Position numbers and translations under genes: made by a program. From Bacillota bacterium (lineage in GTDB: Bacteria; Bacillota; Clostridia; Lachnospirales; Lachnospiraceae), in assembly GCA_023387655.1 (NCBI GenBank), contig JAEWHR010000048.1:1-8018 (forward strand): 8,018 bases of DNA, given 5' to 3'. Below, piece after piece: positions 1 through 5,993 of the stretch; within the stretch, counting starts at the first letter, position 1; every line of letters starts with the position of its first letter. Below the pieces are notes generated by a model, which saw only the letters and a program-made list of their open reading frames with translations, made no database searches and was not told the DNA's origin.

Positions 1-224
1 GCAGGGTGGGTCATTCAGGCAATTCTTTTACTCCACATCTACATTTTCAACTTATGGATAGCAGTGACATAACTGTTGCAAACGGATTACCTTGCGCATT
101 TGAACAGTATGAAATATTTCAAAATGAAGAGTGGAAAATAGTCGGAAATGCTATTCCAACAATTAAAGATAGAATAAGATTTCAGAAATCCGATATGAAA
201 ACAGATAAAAAAGCTGCAATATAG
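1..224 (+). CDS. M23-family metallopeptidase, C-terminal fragment (5' end outside window)
   Basis: This is the 3' end of a gene that begins before the window; the reading frame is open from base 3 and stops with TAG at 222-224, leaving about 73 residues. It starts inside the signature RVGHSGNS...PHLHFQL. In M23 (LytM/lysostaphin-type) zinc peptidases the HLH motif supplies a catalytic histidine and one zinc ligand, and the preceding G-N/H-S/T-G-N-S stretch packs against the active site. The family cuts peptide cross-links in peptidoglycan or small peptides. After the motif comes a tail of about 55 residues (NGLPCAFEQYE, then a polar, lysine-rich end), which I believe is typical of a group of clostridial M23 proteins. 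The first zinc-binding motif, any signal peptide and the N-terminal domain are not visible, so location and substrate cannot be judged. It converges on the glycosidase operon and is separated from it by a terminator, so a functional link is unlikely. Confidence 0.85.
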   Translation, partial: RVGHSGNSFTPHLHFQLMDSSDITVANGLPCAFEQYEIFQNEEWKIVGNAIPTIKDRIRFQKSDMKTDKKAAI

Positions 225-327
225 CAAAACCATAATGCTTACGAGTTTACAGTATTTTATAAATTAGTTTGCAACTTAAAATCATGCTAGACGAGTAAGA
301 AAACTTCTTCAATTTTTCTATAATTAT

Positions 328-379
328 AAATAAAAAGGGTATCGTTTATTGTGGAGACTTTACGATACCCTTTTTATTT
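328..379. terminator. Bidirectional rho-independent terminator
   Basis: A perfect 18-bp inverted repeat pairs 328-345 with 362-379 around a 16-nt loop. The core of the stem is GGGTATCGT/ACGATACCC. Its outer part is A-rich on the left and T-rich on the right, so an RNA from either strand ends in GGGTATCGT-type stem followed by a U-rich run. It lies 103 bp after the M23 stop codon on the plus strand and 131 bp after the stop of the zinc-ribbon gene on the minus strand, so it can end both convergent transcripts. Confidence 0.9.
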
Positions 380-509
380 GATACAAAAACTATGTTAATG
401 AAAACTTCTATCTTGAATCACAAGGCTTTATACTTGATAAGCATATGGTAGGTTTATACGGTATCATCCCATCTGCTAGTACTGCATCATAAATTTAAGC
501 CATCTCATC

Positions 510-779
510 TTATTCTTTACGATTATTCCATTGAGAGATGATATGACCACAGTTAGGACAGTGGGTATTATCATTTAATTGCAGTCGAATATCGAGTGCT
601 TCCTTACAATAAGGACATCTGTAATATTTCCAGATAATAAAGCAACTGAAGGTTGCGATTAGAAATGCTATGATATAGCTAAGGTCTAAAATTATTACTA
701 TACCTGCTGCAAAGAGCAATAAAGCGATTACCAAAAAGCAGATACGTTTTAATTTTCTTATAATATTAACATCTTTCAT
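510..779 (-). CDS. Small two-pass membrane protein with C-terminal zinc ribbon
   Basis: An 89-residue protein of unrecognised function. Residues about 12-30 and 33-50 are two hydrophobic segments separated by a short LDLS turn, preceded by a basic stretch (RKLKR). After them comes a soluble tail with two CPxC knuckles, C55/C58 and C74/C77, 15 residues apart, the pattern of a zinc ribbon. By the positive-inside rule, the basic N-terminus and the tail after an even number of spans should both face the cytoplasm. I chose ATG at 777-779 over the GTG four codons upstream (789-791) because a TGAGGT ribosome site (785-790) sits 5 nt before the ATG and overlaps the GTG. The gene begins only 27 bp after the stop of the GH2 glycosidase, with no terminator between them, so they are probably co-transcribed. 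A role in sugar metabolism cannot be deduced; it may be a passenger. The coding frame is clear, but function is unknown. Confidence 0.75.
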   Translation of the reverse strand: MKDVNIIRKLKRICFLVIALLLFAAGIVIILDLSYIIAFLIATFSCFIIWKYYRCPYCKEALDIRLQLNDNTHCPNCGHIISQWNNRKE

Positions 780-784
780 GTAAT

Positions 785-790
785 ACCTCA
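785..790 (-). promoter_or_regulatory. Ribosome binding site deciding the start of the zinc-ribbon gene
   Basis: On the minus strand the sequence reads TGAGGT, 5 nt before ATG at 777-779. It overlaps the upstream GTG, which would otherwise give a protein four residues longer, so the ATG is the better start. Confidence 0.6.
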
Positions 791-806
791 CTTACCACTA
801 AAAACC

Positions 807-3800
807 CTACTCAAACTGAAACCACTCAAAGTCAAAGTTGCTTCCCGGAAGAAATAAAAAGGTAACATTATATTTACCTGTTTTCTTTGCAAATTCAAAC
901 TCTTTTACTTCGTAGTCCTTCGTGAAGCCAAATTCAGCAAGCTCTTCCATACTACCTTCCTCAGAAACGAATTTCACATGAATTGTGTTCTTCTCTATTG
1001 GAGAATGGCCGCAGAGAGAGAGTTTTGTAACACCTTGTTCACCGAAATCCATCTCTGAAAATTCTAGTGCTACATTATTACCGATTCCTTCAATGCGAGA
1101 ATCTTTCTTAGTAAAGGTATCTCCATAGATAAGGTCACAATCAGTTGCATTTAATCTTGCAAATCCCTTTTGTGGTTTCGCAAACTGGAATCCCTGGACG
1201 CTTAATCTGACGAAAACAACGAAGGAAATTGTTACGATGCCTTTTACTCTTCGCTTTAATTTATAGGTTTCTGGTTGGTGGTGATTCCAGATAGGTTTTT
1301 TCGTAAAGATACATTCAGCCAGCAATTCACTGCCTTCTTCATGAGGGATACCTTCCCAAATTTCAAATTCTGGTGGTTCCGCGTTCAGGCAGTAGATTGG
1401 AACGGTAATCTCATCAGAACCAAAGGAGCCAAAGTCTACATTATGAAAACAGATGTAGGAATCCATTGCTAACAGAGAGGAAATACCACGCTCAATTCCA
1501 TTTGTTAAGTCCGTATTAGACCAAGAGTATAAGCCACCATAGATAAATTCGTATGGATTCATGGTCGCTTCTCCAAGGTCATGGAAGTTAAGTTCAACTT
1601 CAGAAATCATACGTACTTTATCTGCACCATTTCGGCAAGTACAGCGAAGATAAGCTTTTCCACTGCCAAGAGCATTTACCTTTACTCTGGTTCCATCTAT
1701 TTCTAATTTAGCAAGATTGGAATCAATACCAGAGCCATTGGTTATTCTCCAATCAATATCCTCATAGGTTGCATTTGCAGGATGAATCGCTACATATGCT
1801 TCAATTGAAGTTAAATCTTTCGTAAGAGTGGTACCAAGAGGTGTTACAATTTCAAGCTTACGAATCGGAATCTCAGTAATGTTAGTAGGAGGGATTACAA
1901 CCTCTGGATTTAGTATCGGATAGATTATGTGATCGGTATTCTTCATAATATCACTAACCCCTTCCTCATACTCACAAGGAATGGAAGTAAAGGTGAGAGT
2001 CTTTGATTGTAAAGTTTCGGAAGAAACCTTCATAGTAATATCGCCCGGTGTTAAGGTAGAAGCAATGACTGCAAGTAATTTTCCACTGAATAATCTACGA
2101 CTGACTCCTTTGTATTGGTCATAATCTGTACTGTCGCCATTATCCAGTCCAATCAGACGGCCAGCGCCACTTACCTCTACGGTTACACGATTATTTGCAT
2201 TTTCTACCGGATTGCCATTCGCATCTTCTGCACTAATTTCCACGAAGATTAAATCCTGACTATTCGCAAGCATGGTGGTTTTATCTGGTGAGACTATAAT
2301 ATTTGTTGCATCACCAAAAGAAGTACGGGTATCCGTTGCAATAATATTTCCAAATTCATCATAAGCAACTGCTTTTAGGGTACCTTCTTCATATGGTAAT
2401 TGCCAGTGGCCACATAGCTTAGTGCCATGTTTGTGATCAATATCATAGGTTCCAAGGGATTTTTCATTAAAGTACAATTCTACTTTCGGAGCATTGGAGC
2501 ACACCCTAATGTCTATCATCTGTTCTTTGGAAAAATCCCAATAAGGGAATAGATGCACCATTGGTGACTTTTTATAATCTGTCCACTCTGCCTGATAGAT
2601 ATAGAAAGTATCCTTTTTAAAACCAGCGGTATCTACCTGACCAAAATAAGAGTTCTTTGTAAAGTATGGGGTTGGCTCCCCTATGTAGTCGAACCCAGTC
2701 CAGATGAATTGTCCAGCACTAAAGGTGGCATCGCGATCTTTCGTAATACAGTATTCTGAATTACGTGCTCCCCAACTGGATGTCGTATTACCAAGAGAAG
2801 AACACTGTTCATCATCGTCTGCAAGGACTGGCTGTGAATATGGAAAATGATAGATTCCGCGGCTCTGTAAGGTGGAGGCTGTTTCACTACCATACATAAT
2901 CCAATCTGGATGTAGTTTATGGTGATCTTCATAGAGTCGCTCCGCATAGTTATAACCTGCAAATTTTACGATATCTGCACACTTTTGAGCATTTTCCCAT
3001 GCCATGTAATTAGAACCAATGGTTACAGGGGAATTGAAGCGATAGTCATGTTTTTGAACAAGGTTTAACAAAATTCTTGTAACTTCCTGTCCACGTTCGT
3101 CTGCATGGGTGTCATAGATTTCATTTCCAATGCTCCACATAATGAGGGAAGGGTGATTACGGTCACGGCGAACCCAGCTCGCGACATCTTTTGCTACCCA
3201 TTCTGGGAAAAAGCGAGCATAATCATAGGTGGTTTTTGGTCGTTCCCACATGTCAAAACCTTCTGAAACGATTAGAAATCCCATCTCATCTGCCAGTTCC
3301 ATCAACTCAATTGCTGGCATATTGTGAGAAGTACGAATACCATTGACTCCCATTTCTGCTAAAATGGATAATTGTCTACGAAGGGCAGTGCGGTTGATGG
3401 CAGCACCAAGGCAGCCAAGATCGTGATGTTGGCATACTCCATATAGCTTGACATGTTTTCCATTCAGGAAAAATCCTTCATCACAGGAGTAATCTATGGT
3501 ACGGAAACCAATGTTTTGTTTCATGGTTTGTATTACAGTATTATCTTTTATAATCTCAGTCTGCACCTGATATAAGTTCGGTGTCGAAAGCTCCCAAAGA
3601 AGAGGAGATATAATATGTAGCTTACTGTCTTGTACATAGAAGGCATTTTTTGTTACTTCCTCTGTGACATCAACGGTATGAGTACAAACTAATTCATGAT
3701 TTGGTGACCATAGAGTGTGTCGAAGTTCGATCGTAGAATCGAAGGAGTCATTCGCTATTCCAAGAACCTTCTCTGGAACTACAATCTCTGGCTCCATACT

Positions 3801-4349
3801 GATAGGTAACGAGGATAGTTCAGTTGAGAGAAACGCATAGAAATCGTCCCCAGATTTTTCTGTTGAAATATAAATTCCATCAGGGTTAATATGTAATTCA
3901 GGATAGGTATGAAACCATACACTACGATAAATTCCTGCACCAGAATACCATCTTGAGTTTGGTGACTCATAGACTACTTGCATCACGATTTCATTATCGC
4001 CTTCCGTTAAAAAGTCGGTAATATCGAATTCAAAGGTAGAGTAACCATATTTCCATTCTCCAGCTACTTTTCCATTGACATAGAGGGTAGAGTTCATATA
4101 GACACCCTCGAAACGTAAGGTGTATCGTTCCTTATCTTTTCGTTGTTCCATTGACAATGTACGTCGATACCAACCTTCCCCACTCTCGTACAAATCATAG
4201 GTATTATAAATTAACCAGTCGTGGGGTAAATCAACGGGTTGCCATATGGTATCTGCATCTAACACTTGTGACAGGGTAGTACCTAGCTGATGTTTGGAAA
4301 AACTCCAGCCATCATTCATTAATCTTCGATTACTAAGTTGATTGCTCAT
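807..4349 (-). CDS. Large multidomain GH2 glycosidase, probable beta-galactosidase, with BIG2-like and tandem CBM6-like modules
   Basis: A complete 1180-residue retaining glycosidase. Domains seen: sugar-binding jelly roll (about 9-150), GH2 immunoglobulin-like domain (about 155-283), TIM barrel (about 285-590), DUF4982-type domain (about 600-665, VELYFNEKSLG), GH2 C-terminal Ig-like domain (about 685-790), BIG2-like domain (about 828-922), and two CBM6-like modules (about 925-1058 and 1059-1180). The acid/base is E410 in DRNHPSLIMWSIGNE; the nucleophile is E489 in MYGSETAS. The NxK motif by which beta-glucuronidases grip the carboxylate is absent from the matching region (GQVDTAGFKKD, 570-580), which favours galactose or another neutral sugar. 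There is no signal peptide, so the enzyme is predicted to be cytoplasmic, acting on imported oligosaccharides. An AAAGGTGA ribosome site (4356-4363) lies 6 nt before the ATG. It follows the AraC gene in the same direction after 304 bp and is 27 bp ahead of the zinc-ribbon gene. GH2 membership is certain; the exact substrate is not. Confidence 0.93.
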   Translation of the reverse strand: MSNQLSNRRLMNDGWSFSKHQLGTTLSQVLDADTIWQPVDLPHDWLIYNTYDLYESGEGWYRRTLSMEQRKDKERYTLRFEGVYMNSTLYVNGKVAGEWKYGYSTFEFDITDFLTEGDNEIVMQVVYESPNSRWYSGAGIYRSVWFHTYPELHINPDGIYISTEKSGDDFYAFLSTELSSLPISMEPEIVVPEKVLGIANDSFDSTIELRHTLWSPNHELVCTHTVDVTEEVTKNAFYVQDSKLHIISPLLWELSTPNLYQVQTEIIKDNTVIQTMKQNIGFRTIDYSCDEGFFLNGKHVKLYGVCQHHDLGCLGAAINRTALRRQLSILAEMGVNGIRTSHNMPAIELMELADEMGFLIVSEGFDMWERPKTTYDYARFFPEWVAKDVASWVRRDRNHPSLIMWSIGNEIYDTHADERGQEVTRILLNLVQKHDYRFNSPVTIGSNYMAWENAQKCADIVKFAGYNYAERLYEDHHKLHPDWIMYGSETASTLQSRGIYHFPYSQPVLADDDEQCSSLGNTTSSWGARNSEYCITKDRDATFSAGQFIWTGFDYIGEPTPYFTKNSYFGQVDTAGFKKDTFYIYQAEWTDYKKSPMVHLFPYWDFSKEQMIDIRVCSNAPKVELYFNEKSLGTYDIDHKHGTKLCGHWQLPYEEGTLKAVAYDEFGNIIATDTRTSFGDATNIIVSPDKTTMLANSQDLIFVEISAEDANGNPVENANNRVTVEVSGAGRLIGLDNGDSTDYDQYKGVSRRLFSGKLLAVIASTLTPGDITMKVSSETLQSKTLTFTSIPCEYEEGVSDIMKNTDHIIYPILNPEVVIPPTNITEIPIRKLEIVTPLGTTLTKDLTSIEAYVAIHPANATYEDIDWRITNGSGIDSNLAKLEIDGTRVKVNALGSGKAYLRCTCRNGADKVRMISEVELNFHDLGEATMNPYEFIYGGLYSWSNTDLTNGIERGISSLLAMDSYICFHNVDFGSFGSDEITVPIYCLNAEPPEFEIWEGIPHEEGSELLAECIFTKKPIWNHHQPETYKLKRRVKGIVTISFVVFVRLSVQGFQFAKPQKGFARLNATDCDLIYGDTFTKKDSRIEGIGNNVALEFSEMDFGEQGVTKLSLCGHSPIEKNTIHVKFVSEEGSMEELAEFGFTKDYEVKEFEFAKKTGKYNVTFLFLPGSNFDFEWFQFE

Positions 4350-4374
4350 ATTTGTTCACCTTTCTATATAGTAA

Positions 4375-4402
4375 TTTATAGTTCATTCATAAGGAACAGC
4401 AA
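4375..4402 (-). promoter_or_regulatory. Weak candidate promoter for the GH2 gene
   Basis: On the minus strand, TTGCTG (4397-4402) and TATAAA (4375-4380) are separated by 16 bp. The -10 matches consensus at 5 of 6 positions, the -35 at only 3 of 6. Transcription would begin about 15-20 bases before the ribosome site. A poor -35 is common at promoters that need an activator, but in DNA this AT-rich chance matches are frequent. Confidence 0.3.
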
Positions 4403-4524
4403 TTTTCAATCCTTCTCTTTCGATACCATGCCATTCTACTTCTATCATTTATTCTATTTCATCTAAATAGCATCCACAATGTAGCATCTTATACGAAACA
4501 TGTAGTTCTCTGAATATTTAGAAG

Positions 4525-4545
4525 CACTTAAATTCACTTAAGTGA
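4525..4545. promoter_or_regulatory. Candidate regulator binding site: CACTTAA direct repeat overlapping a 12-bp palindrome
   Basis: CACTTAA occurs twice on the plus strand, at 4525-4531 and 4535-4541, exactly 10 bp apart (one helical turn). The second copy is part of the perfect palindrome TCACTTAAGTGA (4534-4545). AraC-family proteins have two helix-turn-helix motifs that contact successive major grooves about one turn apart, so a same-face direct repeat is a suitable site. It lies about 175-195 bp before the GH2 start. Which protein binds it, if any, is inference. Confidence 0.4.
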
Positions 4546-4653
4546 GACGGTAAATAAAGATGGTTAAACAGCTTATAATTTCAAGTAGAAATTCTGTTTC
4601 AATTTATAATGATAAAATAAATAATAGGTAAGATTAAATAAGACTGTACTAAT

Positions 4654-5544
4654 CTATGGCTGGGTAGTATTAAACCGAATGATATTTGGTCCATGAAGTC
4701 GCTTATATTCACTTGGAGTGCATTGTTTCTGCTCTTTAAATATTCGGTTAAAAGTAGCCAGACTGTTAAAGCCAGAATGCATCGCAATCTCAGTGATAGT
4801 TAGATTAGGATCAATAAGTAATCTTTCAGCATGCATAATTCGCTGTTTATTCAGATAATCGTAGTAGGAGATACCTGAGAACTCTTTGAATAAGCGCATG
4901 AAATGATATTTGCTAAAACCAGCTAACTTAGCTAAATCATCTACGTTAATTGGCTCGGTGCAATGTTCGTTAATATAAGTACATACCATAAGAAATTTAT
5001 CAATATATTCATGACGCTTTGGACTCTTAGCATTGGGAAACTTCTTCTCTGAAGTTATATGATTTCGACCCAAGATGACGAAGAAATTTACGAGCATGGA
5101 ATAAATAGCAGCTTCTTTTAAAGGAGAGTCACTGAAATATTCTTTCATTATATGAAGCATAAGGTTATGAAGATTAGCATGAATATCAGGCATAGTTTCA
5201 TCCGTAATAATGGTACAAGGATGGAACATATGAAATACAGAGTCAAATCCATTGAGGTTATAAAGTAAAGAATAATCAAATTGGAATATAATTCGTTGCC
5301 CTTTCGTTGGAGCATAGAGTTGATGAAGCTCACCAGAAGGTAGCAGGATAATATCGCCAACATTTAGAAGATAGCGTGTATTATTCACCACAACTTCATA
5401 TGTATTCTCAATTGGCATGATGATTTCAGCAGCAGTATGCCAATGGATTGGATAATCTTCGTACTCTTCATTTAAATATAGCCGAATACCGATATTCTCA
5501 TCGTATGCAACCGTTTCTCTGGTTCCGTTTAGAATTTCTATCAT
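4654..5544 (-). CDS. AraC-family transcriptional regulator with N-terminal cupin domain
   Basis: A 296-residue regulator, the normal length for two-domain AraC proteins. The N-terminal part is a cupin-like sensor (about 18-90) with the typical HWHTAAEI start (H34, H36) and the VGDIILLPSGELH strand. Residues about 95-170 form the helical linker. The C-terminal DNA-binding domain (about 188-283) has two helix-turn-helix motifs: INVDDLAKLAGFSKYHFMRL (199-218) and LTITEIAMHSGFNSLATFNR (248-267), followed by the family-typical CTPSEYKR. I start at ATG 5542-5544 because AAGGAGG lies 6 nt before it; an in-frame ATG ten codons upstream would place this ribosome site inside the gene. It is divergent from the GH67 gene and upstream of the GH2 gene. 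By position it probably activates one or both in response to a sugar, and perhaps controls itself. The ligand cannot be read from the sequence. Confidence 0.92.
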   Translation of the reverse strand: MIEILNGTRETVAYDENIGIRLYLNEEYEDYPIHWHTAAEIIMPIENTYEVVVNNTRYLLNVGDIILLPSGELHQLYAPTKGQRIIFQFDYSLLYNLNGFDSVFHMFHPCTIITDETMPDIHANLHNLMLHIMKEYFSDSPLKEAAIYSMLVNFFVILGRNHITSEKKFPNAKSPKRHEYIDKFLMVCTYINEHCTEPINVDDLAKLAGFSKYHFMRLFKEFSGISYYDYLNKQRIMHAERLLIDPNLTITEIAMHSGFNSLATFNRIFKEQKQCTPSEYKRLHGPNIIRFNTTQP

Positions 5545-5550
5545 AGAGGT

Positions 5551-5557
5551 CCTCCTT
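5551..5557 (-). promoter_or_regulatory. Ribosome binding site deciding the start of the AraC-family gene
   Basis: A full-consensus AAGGAGG on the minus strand, 6 nt before ATG at 5542-5544. It excludes the in-frame ATG at 5572-5574, which has no such site before it. Confidence 0.85.
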
Positions 5558-5610
5558 TTCTGAATTTCATACAATAATCTACAGTTAATCAGATGTTGCG
5601 ATATGAAAAA

Positions 5611-5638
5611 AGTATAAAAATATATTAGATTTGCACAA
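5611..5638 (-). promoter_or_regulatory. Weak candidate promoter for the AraC-family gene
   Basis: On the minus strand, TTGTGC (5633-5638) and TATACT (5611-5616) are 16 bp apart. The -10 matches at 5 of 6 positions and the -35 at 3 of 6. The leader would be about 60 bases. The -35 overlaps one arm of the TTGCAC/GTGCAA pair, which would suit self-regulation. The match could be chance in this AT-rich stretch. Confidence 0.3.
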
Positions 5639-5728
5639 ATATTAGTTCTGACAGGAAAAAATATCGTGCAATTAATAGATTAAGTATAGGACATTTTGAA
5701 AAAATTGTAAAGATAAAGTGAGTTAAAA

Positions 5729-5784
5729 TAGCATTATTTGATAAGTTGAATTTCTTAATACGAAATAGTAGCACTATTTGAGAA
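5729..5784. repeat. Imperfect 16-bp direct repeat, 40-bp interval; candidate operator
   Basis: TAGCATTATTTGATAA (5729-5744) and TAGCACTATTTGAGAA (5769-5784) agree at 14 of 16 positions and start exactly 40 bp apart, close to four helical turns. They lie in the middle of the divergent region, about 110-170 bp upstream of the plus-strand promoter candidate and about 110-170 bp upstream of the minus-strand one. The mixed-base core (GCA, TTTGA) is less likely to be chance than plain A/T runs. Binding by the neighbouring AraC protein is an inference. Confidence 0.45.
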
Positions 5785-5892
5785 TAATAGAGCAAAAAAT
5801 AAGAAGTATGCGAAGAGTCCATGACGTATAGTAGGTTTATAAGGAACCTAACAATAGCGTGATAAAGAGAGGACCGTTTTAACCTGATTTTT

Positions 5893-5910
5893 ATGCATGT
5901 AAAGTATGCA
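5893..5910 (+). repeat. ATGCA repeat at the GH67 promoter
   Basis: ATGCA occurs at 5893-5897 and 5906-5910, 13 bp apart. With the T at 5898 it also forms an inverted repeat, TGCAT-N7-ATGCA (5894-5910). It covers the expected -35 position of the promoter candidate with -10 at 5920-5925, so a protein bound here could activate or block it. It does not fit the cre consensus because the central CG is missing. Confidence 0.3.
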
Positions 5911-5925
5911 AACAAGAGTTATAAT
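5897..5925 (+). promoter_or_regulatory. Candidate promoter for the GH67 alpha-glucuronidase gene
   Basis: A perfect TATAAT at 5920-5925 is preceded, at 17 bp, by the poor -35 ATGTAA (5897-5902, 3 of 6). Transcription would start near 5932, giving a leader of about 60 bases. A consensus -10 with a bad -35 is what an activator-dependent promoter looks like, in keeping with the divergent AraC gene. Confidence 0.5.
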
Positions 5926-5979
5926 GGTAGTAGGAATGTACGGAACAAGGTGTTATTTTAACTTTTAATTTATAAAAGG

Positions 5980-5985
5980 AAGGAG
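5980..5985 (+). promoter_or_regulatory. Ribosome binding site for a TTG start (GH67 gene)
   Basis: AAGGAG lies 8 nt before TTG at 5994-5996. The ATG at 5986-5988 is out of frame and meets a stop after ten codons. The next in-frame ATG (6045) has lost the N-terminal AWLNY sequence that GH67 proteins usually keep, so TTG is the best start. Confidence 0.75.
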
Positions 5986-5993
5986 ATGGAGCA

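Larger units (their letters stand above)
4350..4653. other. Intergenic region between araC-type gene and GH2 gene
   Basis: These 304 bp are AT-rich and hold no credible gene. They contain the GH2 ribosome site (4356-4363), a weak candidate promoter (4375-4402) and a repeat cluster that may be a regulator site (4525-4545). I see no strong terminator after the AraC gene: the only hairpin, AATTTC/GAAATT at 4577-4593, is 6 bp and all but AT. Read-through from araC into the GH2 gene is therefore possible, though the length and the repeats favour a promoter of its own. Confidence 0.7.
5545..5993. other. Divergent control region between araC-type gene and GH67 gene
   Basis: These 449 bp are strongly AT-rich and hold no credible gene. 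They contain both ribosome sites, weak promoters in each direction (5611-5638 minus, 5897-5925 plus), a 16-bp element repeated 40 bp apart (5729-5784), separated arms TTGCAC/GTGCAA (5631-5636 and 5666-5671), a small hairpin TAGGTT/AACCTA (5832-5850) and an ATGCA repeat at the plus promoter (5893-5910). The length and density of repeats suggest regulation of both flanking genes from here. I found no convincing catabolite-responsive (cre) site. Confidence 0.7.

Noticed and set aside
239..299. CTTAC/GTAAG arms after the M23 gene as a hairpin
   Set aside because: Arms are only five bases and more than 50 bases apart; the strong terminator at 328-379 explains the region better.
1275..1472. 65-codon plus-strand frame inside the GH2 gene
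   Set aside because: Lies antisense within a clearly conserved coding region; no ribosome site and no recognisable protein features.
2681..2962. 93-codon minus-strand frame inside the GH2 gene
   Set aside because: Out-of-frame shadow of the TIM-barrel coding region; composition is not protein-like.
4577..4593. AATTTC-N5-GAAATT hairpin as a terminator after the AraC gene
   Set aside because: Six base pairs with only one G-C pair and no proper T-run on the minus strand; too weak to call.
5148..5363. 71-codon hydrophobic frame inside the AraC-family gene
   Set aside because: Shadow frame of the conserved regulator; hydrophobicity comes from reading an AT-rich gene in the wrong frame.
5898..5910. 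TGTAAAGTATGCA as a CcpA catabolite-responsive site
   Set aside because: It is one base shorter than the 14-bp cre pattern and lacks the conserved central CG.
5625..5915. Open frame of 96 codons on the minus strand in the divergent control region
   Set aside because: It begins at TTG with no ribosome site, its hydrophobic, I/L/F-rich composition is what AT-rich non-coding DNA gives, and it covers the promoters and repeats of the region.
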